The position numbers and the translations under genes are program-made. The notes under the pieces are model-generated. The model ran no database searches. It had not been told where the DNA came from and worked only from the letters and a program-made list of their open reading frames with translations. Shown here piece after piece: positions 25,302-34,592 of a stretch of DNA of 64,000 bases. Position 1 is the stretch's first letter; each line of letters opens with the position of its first letter. The stretch is taken from NCBI RefSeq assembly GCF_016599855.1, contig NZ_CP067041.1, positions 2,356,001-2,420,000 on the forward strand, given 5' to 3'. Origin of the DNA: Bradyrhizobium diazoefficiens (lineage in GTDB: Bacteria; Pseudomonadota; Alphaproteobacteria; Rhizobiales; Xanthobacteraceae).

Positions 25302-26921
25302 ATGAACGTGCCAAGTCCCTGCAACGTGCTGATGCTCTACCCGCTGTTCTCGGCAGAGTCCTTCTGGAGCTTTGGCGAATCCTGCAAAGTGCTGGGCGTC
25401 AAGCGTCCTGCCGCCCCTTTGGGCCTGATCACCGTTGCTGCGATGCTGCCCGAGAGCTGGACGGTTCGGCTGATCGATTGCAACACGGCGCCCCTTGGCG
25501 ACGACGATCTGGCCTGGGCCGACGTCGTCTTCACCGGCGGAATGCTGCCGCAGCAGGCCGACACGTTGCGCCTGATCGAGATCTGCCGCGCAGCAGGTAA
25601 GCCGGTGGTCGTTGGCGGACCCGATCCCACCTCGAGCCCCCACATCTATGAGCGAGCCGACTTCCGGGTGCTCGGCGAGGCCGAGAGCGTCATCGAGGAA
25701 TTCATCGCGGCCTGGGACAGCGGCGCGCGATCCGGCGTCTTCACGGCACCCAAATTCCAGGCCGACGTCACCAAGACGCCGGTGCCGCGGTTCGACCTGC
25801 TCAAGTTCGAGGACTACCTCTATCTCGGCGTGCAGTATTCCCGCGGATGTCCGTTCACCTGCGAGTTCTGCGACATCATCGAGCTATACGGGCGCGTGCC
25901 GCGGACCAAGACGAATGAGCAGATCCTGCTTGAGCTCGATACGCTCTACCGGATGGGATATCGGGGCCATCTTGACTTCGTCGACGACAATTTCATCGGC
26001 AACAAGAAGTCGCTGCGGCTGTTCCTGCCCCAGCTCGCCGAATGGCAGCGCGCCCACGGTTATCCATTCGAGTTCTCCACCGAAGCCTCGGTCAACCTCG
26101 CCGACGATCCGGAGCTCTTGGAGCTGATGGGGGAGGCCAATTTCTTCGGCATCTTCGTCGGCATCGAAAGTCCGGACCCTGCGACGCTGGTCGCGATGCG
26201 GAAGAAGCAGAACACGCGACGCAACATCGCCGAGAGCATCCACAAGATCTATGCCGCCGGCATGCTGGTCACTGCGGGCTTCATCGTCGGCTTCGATAAC
26301 GAGAAGGTCTCGATGGCCGATGCCATGATCGACTTCATCGAGGAGGCGGCGATCCCCGTCAGCATGGTCGGGCTGCTCTATGCGCTGCCGAATACGCAGC
26401 TAACGCGCCGCCTGGAGCGCGAAGGCCGCCTCCACCCCGGCCATGATGTCGCGCCGACCATCGGTGCCGATCAGTGCACGGCCGGGATCAATTTCGATCC
26501 GGTGCGCCCGCTCCGCGACATCCTGATGGATTACAAGCGGGTGCTCGAGCGGATCTACAGTCCGGCGGCCTATGCGGGACGTGTCGACCGCTTGATGACG
26601 CTGCTCGACCGTTCGCGCCAGCGCCACGAGCTCGCGGAAGGCGACATCCGCGCCAAACTTGGCGCGATGGAGACCGTGCACAAGGTGGTCACTGCGCTTC
26701 CCGAGGCGCGCGGGCCGCTGTGGCAGACCTTCATGAACTGCGCCAAGCGTGACACCTCGTCGGCGCGCATCGCGGTGCAGATGATTGCGGCCTATGCGCA
26801 TCTCGGGCCGTTCTCGCGCAAGGTCATCGCTGCCATCGATGAGCGCCTAGCCGCGCTCGACGACGAGCCCGTCATGCCGGCGGCGGCGATCGACGTCACG
26901 GCGGCGCGGCACCTGGCCTGA
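25302..26921 (+). CDS. B12-binding radical SAM protein with DUF4070-type C-terminus
   Basis: 539 residues from ATG 25302 with AAAGGAG upstream. An N-terminal cobalamin-binding-like domain (residues about 8-140, PAAPLGLITVAAMLPESW, VVVGGPDPTSSPH) precedes the radical SAM core, whose iron-sulfur cysteines are in RGCPFTCEFCDII (C-x3-C-x2-C). LDFVDDNFIGNKK and FVGIESPDPATL are typical, and a DUF4070-like region follows. The architecture is that of the hopanoid methylase (HpnP) superfamily, but the sequence differs from HpnP as I remember it, so I do not assign that name. It should carry out a radical methylation or similar reaction on an unknown, perhaps lipid, substrate. Confidence 0.85.
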   Translation: MNVPSPCNVLMLYPLFSAESFWSFGESCKVLGVKRPAAPLGLITVAAMLPESWTVRLIDCNTAPLGDDDLAWADVVFTGGMLPQQADTLRLIEICRAAGKPVVVGGPDPTSSPHIYERADFRVLGEAESVIEEFIAAWDSGARSGVFTAPKFQADVTKTPVPRFDLLKFEDYLYLGVQYSRGCPFTCEFCDIIELYGRVPRTKTNEQILLELDTLYRMGYRGHLDFVDDNFIGNKKSLRLFLPQLAEWQRAHGYPFEFSTEASVNLADDPELLELMGEANFFGIFVGIESPDPATLVAMRKKQNTRRNIAESIHKIYAAGMLVTAGFIVGFDNEKVSMADAMIDFIEEAAIPVSMVGLLYALPNTQLTRRLEREGRLHPGHDVAPTIGADQCTAGINFDPVRPLRDILMDYKRVLERIYSPAAYAGRVDRLMTLLDRSRQRHELAEGDIRAKLGAMETVHKVVTALPEARGPLWQTFMNCAKRDTSSARIAVQMIAAYAHLGPFSRKVIAAIDERLAALDDEPVMPAAAIDVTAARHLA

Positions 26922-26926
26922 ATGCG

Positions 26927-28315
26927 TCACTTCACGGCCAATCGCAGGAAGCTCATCACGCTGCCGAGCGCGGCAAAGCCTGCACCCAGCGCCAGCGCGG
27001 CGGTCGCGCCGTTGTGGCCAGCCATCGCGAAGCAGGCTGCGGCAAGCGCCGCGCCGGTGGTCTGTCCGATCAGGCGCGCGGTGGCGACGATGCCCGAGGC
27101 GCTGCCGCCGCGATGCGGCGGTGCGCTTGACATGATCGCCTTCATGTTTGGCGCCTGGAAGAAGCCGAACCCCATGCCGCAGATCATGATCCGCCAGACG
27201 ATATCAGGGATGCTCGGGCTCGCCGGAAGCAGTGCGAGCAGCGCCATGCCGAGGCCGAGCAGGATAAGGCCGATGCCGCCCAGCAGGCCGACCGGATGGC
27301 GATCAGAGAGGCGCCCCGCGATCGGCGCCATGATGCCGACCACCAGCGGCCACGGCGTCATGAAGAACCCGGTCTCGACCTGCGAGCGGCCGAGCACGTC
27401 CTCGAAATAAAACGGCAGCGAGACGAAGGCGAGACCCTGCACCGCGAAGGAGCAGACCGCCGTCGCCGCCGACAGTGCAAACATCGGCCGGCTGAACAGG
27501 TCGATCGGCAGCATCGGCGCGGGATGGTCGGCATGACGTCGCGTCAGGATAAAGCCGAGTGCGAGCGCGGTGACCAGCTCGGCGGCCACGACGACCGGCG
27601 ACAGATTATGCGCGGCGCTGCCGATGCCCGTGATGAACAGGCCGAGGCAGACGGCCGCGAGTAGCGCGCCGAGGAAATCAAAGCCGTGATCGGCGCGCGG
27701 TGTCTTCGGCAGCATCGCAAAGCCGATGCCGATGGCAACGAGGCCGAACGGGATGTTGACGGCGAACAGCCATGGCCACGGGCCGATTGCAAGGATCGCA
27801 GACGCGATCGAGGGTCCGAAGGTGAAGGCGGTGGCGACCACCAGCGCGTTGTGGCCGAAGCCGCGGCCCTGCATCCGGCCGGGATAGACGAAGCGCACCA
27901 GCGCGGTGTTGACGCTCATGATGCCGCTGGCCCCCAGCCCCTGCAGGGTGCGTGCGAGCAGCAGGCTGTCCAGCGACCAGGCGACCGCGCAGAGCAGCGA
28001 GGCAATGGTGAACAGCACGAGGCCGCCGACATAGATGCGCTGGTGCCCGACGATCTCGCCGAGCGCACCTAACGGCAGCAGCGTCGCCACCAGCGCGATC
28101 TGGTAGACATTGACGACCCAGACCGACCGCTCCGGGCTGACATGCAGGTCGGCCGCAATGGCGGGCAGCGCGATGTTGGCGATCGCGGTGTCGAGCGAGG
28201 CCATCGCCAGCGCCGTGAAGATCGCGGCGATCGCCCATCGGCGCTGCTGCGCCGACAGGCCATCGGCAATGGGACGATCGGGCTCGCGCGCGGCGGCGGG
28301 TAACGTGATTGTCAT
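26927..28315 (-). CDS. MFS drug-efflux-type transporter (14-TM DHA2-like)
   Basis: 462 residues from ATG 28315; the ribosome-binding site is weak, and an in-frame upstream ATG would add a polar stretch. The opening AIFTALAMASLDTAIANIALPAIAADL is the motif D1 region of DHA2 exporters, followed by VWVVNVYQIALVATLLPLGALGEIVGHQRIY. The number of hydrophobic stretches fits 14 helices. It probably exports a small amphipathic compound by proton antiport. It converges with the radical SAM gene, only 5 bases apart, and is divergent from the dehydrogenase gene. No regulator is adjacent. Confidence 0.88.
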   Translation of the reverse strand: MTITLPAAAREPDRPIADGLSAQQRRWAIAAIFTALAMASLDTAIANIALPAIAADLHVSPERSVWVVNVYQIALVATLLPLGALGEIVGHQRIYVGGLVLFTIASLLCAVAWSLDSLLLARTLQGLGASGIMSVNTALVRFVYPGRMQGRGFGHNALVVATAFTFGPSIASAILAIGPWPWLFAVNIPFGLVAIGIGFAMLPKTPRADHGFDFLGALLAAVCLGLFITGIGSAAHNLSPVVVAAELVTALALGFILTRRHADHPAPMLPIDLFSRPMFALSAATAVCSFAVQGLAFVSLPFYFEDVLGRSQVETGFFMTPWPLVVGIMAPIAGRLSDRHPVGLLGGIGLILLGLGMALLALLPASPSIPDIVWRIMICGMGFGFFQAPNMKAIMSSAPPHRGGSASGIVATARLIGQTTGAALAAACFAMAGHNGATAALALGAGFAALGSVMSFLRLAVK

Positions 28316-28481
28316 TGCGTTGGCGCGTTGCTCCGGCGGCGTGGCTCGAGGGACTTCGGCATGTACTACGGCCCGTCCCGCTTCCACAGGCATATGCATG
28401 CATGCTGTGTATGCGCGAAGGTGAGGCGATGACGCTTCGCACTGGCGTATGATCGCCGCTGCTGCAATTTGGGGAAACGCC

Positions 28482-29543
28482 ATGCATATCGTCGTTCTGC
28501 CGGGAGACGGCATCGGACGGGAGATCACCGCCGCGACATCGGGCGTGCTGCGCGCGGCCTCCGAGCGTTTCCAGCTTAATCTGCGGCTCGAGGAGCACGC
28601 GGTCGGGCATGCGAGCCTGAAGCTATCAGGCACCACGGTGCGCCCCGAGCTGCTCGACATCGTCCGGGCCGCCGACGGCGTGATCCTGGGCCCGACCGCG
28701 ACCTTCGACTTCAAGGACGAGGCGCGTGGCGAGATCAATCCGTCCCGGCACTTCCGCAAGAGCCTTGACCTCTACGCCAATGTCAGGCCCGCGCGCACCT
28801 ATGCGGGGCGGCCCGGCCGGTGTGGGGATTTCGACCTCGTCGTGGTGCGCGAGAACACCGAGGGGTTTTACGCCGACCGCAACATGGAGCAAGGCAACGG
28901 CGAGATGCTGGTCACGCCAGATGTCGCGATCTCGCTGCGCCGGATCACGCGCCTGTGCTGCGAGCGGATCGCACACGCCGCCTGCCGGCTGGCGATGAAG
29001 CGGCGCAAGCATCTCACCATCGTGCACAAGGCCAATGTGCTCAAGATTGGCGACGGCATGTTTCTCGACATCTGCCGCGAGGCAGCGAAGTCCTATCCCG
29101 ACCTCGCCGTCGACGACGTCCTCGTCGACGCGATGATGGCGCATGTGGTGCGGAGCCCCGATCGTTTCGACGTCATCGTCGCCACCAATATGTTCGGCGA
29201 CATCCTGTCCGATCTCACCGCCGAGCTGTCAGGCAGCCTCGGCCTCGGCGGCTCGCTCAATGTCGGCGACCGTTATGCTATGGCGCAGGCCGCGCATGGC
29301 TCTGCGCCCGACATTGCGGGCCAGGACGTCGCCAACCCGGTCTCGCTGATCCTCTCGACCGCGCTGCTGCTGGCCTGGCACGGCGAGACAAGCGGCGCGG
29401 CCCGCTACGAGGAGGCGGCGCGTGCGATCGAGGCCGCGGTGGCGAAAGCGATCAGCGAGGGCAGGGCGACGCGTGATGTCGGCGGCAAGCTCGGCACGAT
29501 TGCGGCGGGCGCTGCGATCGCGGAGATGCTGCAGGCGGAGTGA
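28482..29543 (+). CDS. Isocitrate/isopropylmalate dehydrogenase-family protein
   Basis: 353 residues from ATG 28482 (GGGGAAA upstream). LPGDGIGREI is the opening of the family, followed by ENTEGFYADRN, the catalytic Lys in VHKANVLKIGDGMF, the metal-binding Asp region NMFGDILSDL and the cofactor loop HGSAPDIAGQDVANP. It should catalyse NAD(P)-linked oxidative decarboxylation of a 2-hydroxy acid. The ENTEG motif occurs in isocitrate, homoisocitrate and tartrate dehydrogenases, so the substrate is open. A paralogue lies at 56954-58033. It is not in a leucine operon. Confidence 0.86.
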   Translation: MHIVVLPGDGIGREITAATSGVLRAASERFQLNLRLEEHAVGHASLKLSGTTVRPELLDIVRAADGVILGPTATFDFKDEARGEINPSRHFRKSLDLYANVRPARTYAGRPGRCGDFDLVVVRENTEGFYADRNMEQGNGEMLVTPDVAISLRRITRLCCERIAHAACRLAMKRRKHLTIVHKANVLKIGDGMFLDICREAAKSYPDLAVDDVLVDAMMAHVVRSPDRFDVIVATNMFGDILSDLTAELSGSLGLGGSLNVGDRYAMAQAAHGSAPDIAGQDVANPVSLILSTALLLAWHGETSGAARYEEAARAIEAAVAKAISEGRATRDVGGKLGTIAAGAAIAEMLQAE

Positions 29544-29583
29544 GCTGCGGCTGATTTTTTTGGAGGTCCCAAGATAGAAGGTC

Positions 29584-29710
29584 GAAAACAACCCCATGCA
29601 CAGTAGATGGCCCTCTGAACGACAACGAGTTTTTCAGACGGCATCACGACGACAGATTCTGCTGCGTCGACGTTGACACGTCGGGCAAAACACTGGCACG
29701 ATGACATCAT
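29584..29710 (+). repeat. Dispersed intergenic repeat A, copy 2
   Basis: Second copy of the element at 2143-2265, in opposite orientation. Conserved blocks are 29584-29606 (ending CCCCATGCACAGTAG) and 29673-29710 (starting TTGACACGTCGGGCAAAACA), with an unconserved middle of similar length. It lies between convergent genes. No gene is supported in the 307-base gap 29544-29850. Confidence 0.7.
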
Positions 29711-29793
29711 GGCGGCGGTGCGCAGGCTGGCGTGTTCCGGTCGCGCAAGCTGCTCGCCGACCATCTCCCGTGAAGCGTTAGTTTTGAACCGGA

Positions 29794-29822
29794 GCGCGAA
29801 CTCACTCGTCCCGTGAGCGCGC
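29794..29822. terminator. Putative bidirectional hairpin between convergent genes
   Basis: GCGCG and CTCAC (29794-29798, 29801-29805) pair with GTGAG and CGCGC (29813-29822) across a 7-base loop, with an AA bulge on the left arm. It lies between the ends of two convergent genes. Confidence 0.4.
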
Positions 29823-29850
29823 GCCCCAGTTAGTCTCGCTCAATGAGCGG

Positions 29851-30768
29851 TCAGTAGTCCCAGAACACCGGCACCCAACGGAAGGCGTCGCCGGCGATCG
29901 CGACATGACCGACCGATGGGAACGGCATGTGCGTGGCCACCAGCAGCTCGCCGGTCTCCGCGAGCTCGCGCAAAAGACGGATACGAACGCGCGCCGCTTC
30001 TTCCGGATCGTGCTCGAAGCCGTTGTGCCACTCGGGCTGGTCAAACCCGACGGCGAACACAGCGTCGCCGGCGAATGTCAGCGCGTCGCCGCCGGACGCC
30101 ACGCGAACCACGCTGTGTCCGGGGGTGTGACCGCCGGTGCGGCGGACGGTGACCCCCGGTGCAACCTCGTGCTCCTCGTCGAACGGCCGGATCTGACTGC
30201 CATACTCCTTCACGAACCGCGTGGCGGCCGCGCGAAGCGCATCCGGGAATCCCTGCGGCATGTTGGTGTGGGTGAAATCGGGCGACTCCCAGAACTTGAG
30301 CTCGGCGGCCGCCACGTGGATCCGCAGATCCTTGCGCAGCCGCTCCTTCACGCCGTCGACGAGCAAGCCGCCGACATGGTCCATGTGCATGTGGGTCAGC
30401 ACCAGGTCGGTCACGGACGCCAGATCGATGCCGGCGGCCTCCAGTCGCTTGATCAACTGACCGGCTCGCGGCAGGTGCAGGTCCGGGTCGGACCCCAGTC
30501 CAGCGTCGATGAGGATGGTTCTGTCGCCGCTTCGCACCATCACCGCATTCAGCGCCCAGTCGAAAGCATCCGGCGGCAGGAACATGCCGTCCAGCCAGGC
30601 GGCTCGGTCGGCCGGGGCGGCGTTGTGCGCCAGCATGGTGGTCGGGAGTGGCAGCACGCCGTCGCTGACCACCAGCACGTCGATTTCGCCGATACGCACT
30701 GCGTAGCGCGACGGGACAAGCTCTTCCGGTTTCGAGGTCGCGGGGTAGGACGCGTTGTGCAGATTCAT
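29851..30768 (-). CDS. Metallo-beta-lactamase-fold hydrolase
   Basis: 305 residues from ATG 30768, with CAGGAG upstream. The zinc site is HMHMDHVGG with later His in TGGHTPGHSVV and the bridging Asp in TFAGDAVF, so two-metal hydrolysis is expected. The SRYAVRIGEIDVLVVSDGVLPL opening and GMFLPPDAFDWALNAVMV resemble lactonase-like and quorum-quenching-type MBL proteins. Ester or lactone hydrolysis is the most likely activity. It is the third gene of an operon with an NADH-dehydrogenase-like flavoprotein and an alpha/beta hydrolase. Confidence 0.88.
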   Translation of the reverse strand: MNLHNASYPATSKPEELVPSRYAVRIGEIDVLVVSDGVLPLPTTMLAHNAAPADRAAWLDGMFLPPDAFDWALNAVMVRSGDRTILIDAGLGSDPDLHLPRAGQLIKRLEAAGIDLASVTDLVLTHMHMDHVGGLLVDGVKERLRKDLRIHVAAAELKFWESPDFTHTNMPQGFPDALRAAATRFVKEYGSQIRPFDEEHEVAPGVTVRRTGGHTPGHSVVRVASGGDALTFAGDAVFAVGFDQPEWHNGFEHDPEEAARVRIRLLRELAETGELLVATHMPFPSVGHVAIAGDAFRWVPVFWDY

Positions 30769-30805
30769 GTTGGTCTCCTGTTGAGTGTTGCCGATGGTGA
30801 GATGT

Positions 30806-32035
30806 TCAGAGAGCGGTGACGCGTTCCGGATCGGCCGAGGCGAGCGCAGCGGCGCGCTCGGCTTTCGGCGGATAGATCCAGACCGTGTTGATTTCCTGCT
30901 TGGTCTTCTTGGCGACGTCGCCGACCATCTCGACTGTGCGCTCCCAGCCGCGCGTGAACAGCGCGCCGGCTTCGCCGAGGTCGAGGCAGGTGACGTAGGC
31001 CTTCTGGTGATAAGGCCTGGTCGGAACGCCCAGGAGCTCTGCGGCGGCGTTGTTGCCGGCGAAGGCGCCCATCCGGGTCGCATGCTGACACGACATCAGC
31101 GCGTAATTGCCATTGTCGTCGCACGCGGCCCGCGCGGCATCGCCGGTGGCAAAGACACCATTCACCTTCGGCACGCGAAGATCACGGTCGACCAGCAGCC
31201 GGCCGAATTGGTCGCGCTCGGCGGGTATCTGCGCCGTCAACGGAGCGGCGCGCATGCCGGCGGCCCAGATCACCGTTTCGCATTCAATCTGTTCGCCGGT
31301 GGAGAGCGTGACGCCGGACTTGTCGAGCGAGGCGACGCCGACCCCGAGCCTGGTCTCGACGCCGAGCTTGCGCAGCGCCTCCTCGATGATGGGGCGCGGG
31401 CCTGCGCCCATATCGGGGGCGATCGCCTCGTTGCGGTCGACAATCACCACGCGCAACTGAGCGTCCTTGCCGAGGATCTCGCGCAGGCGCGATGGCACCT
31501 CGGTTGCTGCCTCGATGCCGGTGAATCCGCCGCCTGCCACGACAACGCCATTACGCGCCTTTGAGGCCGGGCGGCTCGCCAGGCCATGCAGGTGGCGATC
31601 GAGCGCGATGGCGTCATCGAGCTGGTCGACGCTAAAGCCGTGCTCGGCGAGGCCGGGAACGTTCGGGCGGAACAAGCGGCTGCCGGTGGCGACGACCAGG
31701 CGGTCATAGGACAGCTTCTTCCTGATGCCCTTGTTCGTGCCGTTGTTGGCATTTTGGACGGCCGCGATCTCGACAAACCTGGACTGGGTATCGATCGCCT
31801 CGGCGCGGCCCTGGATATAGACGACATCGATCGCCTTCAGGACATCCTGGAGAGGTGCGGTCAGGGTTTCGGGTTTCGGTTCATAGAGTCTCGGGCGAAC
31901 CACCAGCGTTGGCTCGGGCGCAACGAGCGCGATCTCGAGCTTTGCGGGCGAAACGCCCTGGATGTCACGCAGGCGGGCTGCGGAAAGCGCGGCATACATG
32001 CCAGCGAAGCCGGCGCCGATGATGACGATGCGCAT
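30806..32035 (-). CDS. NAD(P)/FAD-dependent oxidoreductase (NDH-2-like)
   Basis: 409 residues. Two nucleotide-binding motifs are seen: RIVIIGAGFAGMYAAL for FAD at the N-terminus and NGVVVAGGGFTGIEAATEV for NAD(P)H in the middle; VNGVFATGDAARAACDDNG binds the FAD phosphate. This layout fits type II NADH dehydrogenases and related reductases. A membrane-anchoring C-terminal helix is not evident, so it may be soluble. It sits 43 bases after the hydrolase gene and 37 before the MBL gene, in one transcription unit. Confidence 0.87.
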   Translation of the reverse strand: MRIVIIGAGFAGMYAALSAARLRDIQGVSPAKLEIALVAPEPTLVVRPRLYEPKPETLTAPLQDVLKAIDVVYIQGRAEAIDTQSRFVEIAAVQNANNGTNKGIRKKLSYDRLVVATGSRLFRPNVPGLAEHGFSVDQLDDAIALDRHLHGLASRPASKARNGVVVAGGGFTGIEAATEVPSRLREILGKDAQLRVVIVDRNEAIAPDMGAGPRPIIEEALRKLGVETRLGVGVASLDKSGVTLSTGEQIECETVIWAAGMRAAPLTAQIPAERDQFGRLLVDRDLRVPKVNGVFATGDAARAACDDNGNYALMSCQHATRMGAFAGNNAAAELLGVPTRPYHQKAYVTCLDLGEAGALFTRGWERTVEMVGDVAKKTKQEINTVWIYPPKAERAAALASADPERVTAL

Positions 32036-32078
32036 GTCGATTGTTCCTTGTTTGAGGTGATTGCGATGAAGGCGCGGG

Positions 32079-33062
32079 TTAAGCGGTCACGAACTGGAGC
32101 AAGTCGGCGTTGACGATGTCGGGATGTGTCGTGCAGAGGCCGTGTGGCAGCAGGTCGTAGATCTTCAGGGTGCTGTGCTTCAGAAGCCGGGTCGACAGCA
32201 CTGCCGAGTCGGCAATGGGGACGATCTGGTCGTCGCTGCCGTGCAGGACCAGCGTCGGCACGGTGATGGTTTCCAGATCCTGGCTGAAGTCGGTCTCGGA
32301 GAAGGCCTTGATGCCGTCGTAATGGGCCTTGCTGCTGCCCATCATGCCTTGACGCCACCAGTTCCAGATCGCGGCCTGCGAAGGCTCGGCGCCCGCACGA
32401 TTGTAGCCGTAGAAGGGACCGCTCGCGAATTCGAGGTAGAACTGCGGCCTGTTGGCGGCAAGCTGTCGGCGCAAGCTGTCGAACACCTCAATCGGCAATC
32501 CGCCGGGATTGGACTCGGTCTTCAGCATCAGGGGCGGCACGGCGCCGATGAGCACCAGCTTGGCGACGCGATCCCGGCCATGACGCGCGACATAGCGCGT
32601 TGCCTCGCCGCCACCTGTCGAGTGGCCGATGTGAATGGCGTTGCGAAGATCGAGGTGCTCGACGAGCGCAGCGACGTCGGCCGCATAATGATCCATATCG
32701 TGCCCGTCGCTGACCTGGCTGGAGGGGCCATGGCCGCGGCGATCATGCGCGATTACGCGAAAGCCCTTGCCGAGGAAGAAGAGCATCTGGGCATCCCAGT
32801 CGTCGGCGCTGAGCGGCCAGCCGTGATGGAACACGATCGGCTGCGCGGACTTCGGTCCCCAGTCCTTGTAGAAGATCCTCACGCCGTCGCGCGTCGTTAC
32901 TGAGGTCGCAAGGTCATTGTTTCTCGCCGAGAGAGCCGCGGCTTTGATATTGTCGCCCGCTGCTGAGGTGGAGCGGACGGTCATCGAAGCCGCGGACATG
33001 AGCGTTGTTGCGAGAATTTTTCGCCGCGAGGTGGTTGCGAGCCGGCTGACAGAATTGATCAT
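32079..33062 (-). CDS. Exported alpha/beta hydrolase (non-haem chloroperoxidase-like)
   Basis: 327 residues from ATG 33062; the longer frame starts further upstream but adds no conserved sequence. The N-terminus [19 protein letters not shown] has a Tat-like twin arginine and a modest hydrophobic stretch. The hydrolase core has [13 protein letters not shown] (oxyanion region), the nucleophile in [12 protein letters not shown], and [13 protein letters not shown] with the acidic residue, plus a late His near THPD. It matches the cofactor-free chloroperoxidase/esterase branch. First gene of the MBL-NDH operon and just downstream of an AraC regulator. Confidence 0.88.
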   Translation of the reverse strand: MINSVSRLATTSRRKILATTLMSAASMTVRSTSAAGDNIKAAALSARNNDLATSVTTRDGVRIFYKDWGPKSAQPIVFHHGWPLSADDWDAQMLFFLGKGFRVIAHDRRGHGPSSQVSDGHDMDHYAADVAALVEHLDLRNAIHIGHSTGGGEATRYVARHGRDRVAKLVLIGAVPPLMLKTESNPGGLPIEVFDSLRRQLAANRPQFYLEFASGPFYGYNRAGAEPSQAAIWNWWRQGMMGSSKAHYDGIKAFSETDFSQDLETITVPTLVLHGSDDQIVPIADSAVLSTRLLKHSTLKIYDLLPHGLCTTHPDIVNADLLQFVTA

Positions 33063-33157
33063 TTGCAGTTTCCGTTTCGATGGTGACGCGACCATTTCTA
33101 GCGAACGGAATGCGCTGCTGCCCCAGCGCGATTGACGCGATTGCAGCGCGATTGCTG

Positions 33158-34108
33158 TTAACGCGCGCGCCGCCGCCAATCGCTCGGCGATTCACCCGTC
33201 AGCTTTCTAAAGGCGGCAGCAAAGGCGGTCTGCGAGGAGTAGCCGAGCGCGGCCGCGATCGAGACGACAGACGCGTCGGTGTCGCGCAGCATGTTCATGG
33301 CTTGCTCAAGCCGGTGCTGGCGCAGCCAGGCATGGGGGGAGAGCCCGGTACTGTCCTTGAATGCGCGGCAGAAATGAAAGCGGGATAGACCGGCCTCGGC
33401 CGCAAGCGCTGCGAGCGAGACGTCGGCATCACTATCCGAGCGCAGGCGTTCGATCGCGCGAAGCAGCGTCTTCGGCGCCAGCCCGCCCCTGGCCGGCGCG
33501 ATCATGTTCGGCGTGCCGGTGTGCGCAGCGAGAAGACGCGTCGCCAAAAGGTCCATGAGTTGTTGCCTGAAGAGGGTATCCAGCGCTTCGTTACCCTCCA
33601 GTACATCCGCCGCACTCAGCAGCAATCGGGACGTCACGGGATCGGGATGCGCGGTTCGCTCCAGGAGATCGGCCGGCGAGCCGGCTTCGGCTTCGTTCGC
33701 AACGCGCTTCAGCGTTGTCTGTGGAAGATAGAGCTGAACGACGTCGACGGGTTTCGGAATGTCCCAGCGGGAGCTCGATCCTTCCGGAATGATGATCACG
33801 ACGCCCGGACGAAATGTCCCGATCGCGACCGATCGTCCGGACCGCCGCTCCATGCGCTGGACCGAGCCGTTGTAAGCCATGATGACGTGATTGCTCATGG
33901 GCTCGACGAAGTCGTGCAACGGCTCGTGCTTCCAGTGGGCAATCCCGGCGCCGGACGAGTCCAATGCCATGCGAAAGGGGACCGTTCCGAGCACGCGGGC
34001 CATCTCCACATCGGCAGAGGGCCGGTCGCCAGCCGGCGCGACCTCGCGCTGCGCTTGCGGCGCGGCGGGCATTTCATTCGAAGACTCGCGCAAGACGACC
34101 TTGCTCAT
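33158..34108 (-). CDS. AraC-family transcriptional regulator
   Basis: 316 residues. The C-terminal 100 residues contain two helix-turn-helix motifs: [21 protein letters not shown] and [20 protein letters not shown], ending in [13 protein letters not shown]. The N-terminal part has a cupin-like region ([17 protein letters not shown]) that would sense a ligand. It is upstream of, and codirectional with, the three-gene hydrolase operon (95 bases before it), and faces a second AraC gene on the other strand. It probably regulates that operon, which is inference from position. Confidence 0.92.
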   Translation of the reverse strand: MSKVVLRESSNEMPAAPQAQREVAPAGDRPSADVEMARVLGTVPFRMALDSSGAGIAHWKHEPLHDFVEPMSNHVIMAYNGSVQRMERRSGRSVAIGTFRPGVVIIIPEGSSSRWDIPKPVDVVQLYLPQTTLKRVANEAEAGSPADLLERTAHPDPVTSRLLLSAADVLEGNEALDTLFRQQLMDLLATRLLAAHTGTPNMIAPARGGLAPKTLLRAIERLRSDSDADVSLAALAAEAGLSRFHFCRAFKDSTGLSPHAWLRQHRLEQAMNMLRDTDASVVSIAAALGYSSQTAFAAAFRKLTGESPSDWRRRAR

Positions 34109-34592
34109 GGATTTTCGCTCGTGGGGCAGCGTCGCGGGTCACGCGACGTCGTGATCTTGGGGTCAGCCGCTGCATGGCGGGACCGCACGGCTGGTCTGGT
34201 GATCTCTTGCTCGACGGATCGACCAAGGTCGAAGGCGATCCGTTGCCGCTCCGGGACCGGGTTCTAGGCTGCGCGAAAATCCGTGTCTTTCCCGATGCTG
34301 CCCTGCGTTGCCTGATCTTGCTCTGCGGACACCTCAGGCGGCCAGCTTGCGTGCGTTTGTGAAAAGTCGTGATGTCCGCGTTTCGGCTCGACGACACCCT
34401 CAAATCGTCAAAGCCTGAACGGATCGTTCTGAAATGATTACCGAATTTTGACGTGGGGCCGCGCGGAGCGCTGGCAGGCCCGGTCGGGTGCGACGTCGGC
34501 GGTCGTGGACAGCAATGGACGTATACCCGATATACGGTTCTCGAAATTGCAGGATGCTGTGGCCTGCGCTTGGAGCTTCACAGAAGAGACAT
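34109..34592. other. Intergenic region between divergent AraC-family genes
   Basis: 484 bases. I see no convincing gene: open frames here overlap no ribosome-binding site or conserved motif. A 13-base palindrome GAACGGATCGTTC at 34417-34429 is the only ordered element I would note; it could be an operator for either regulator but is short. Confidence 0.45.

Noticed and set aside
25005..25643. Minus-strand frame covering the gap before the radical SAM gene
   Set aside because: No motif, no ribosome-binding site, and most of it is antisense to the radical SAM gene.
25302..26921. Assignment as the hopanoid methylase HpnP
   Set aside because: The domain order agrees, but the motifs differ from HpnP as I know it, and no hopanoid gene or EcfG promoter is adjacent; kept as a superfamily call.
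28380..28425. CATATGCATGCATGCTGTGTATGC as an operator between the MFS and dehydrogenase genes
   Set aside because: The symmetry is only five bases at the ends and the centre is a simple GCAT repeat; too weak to call.
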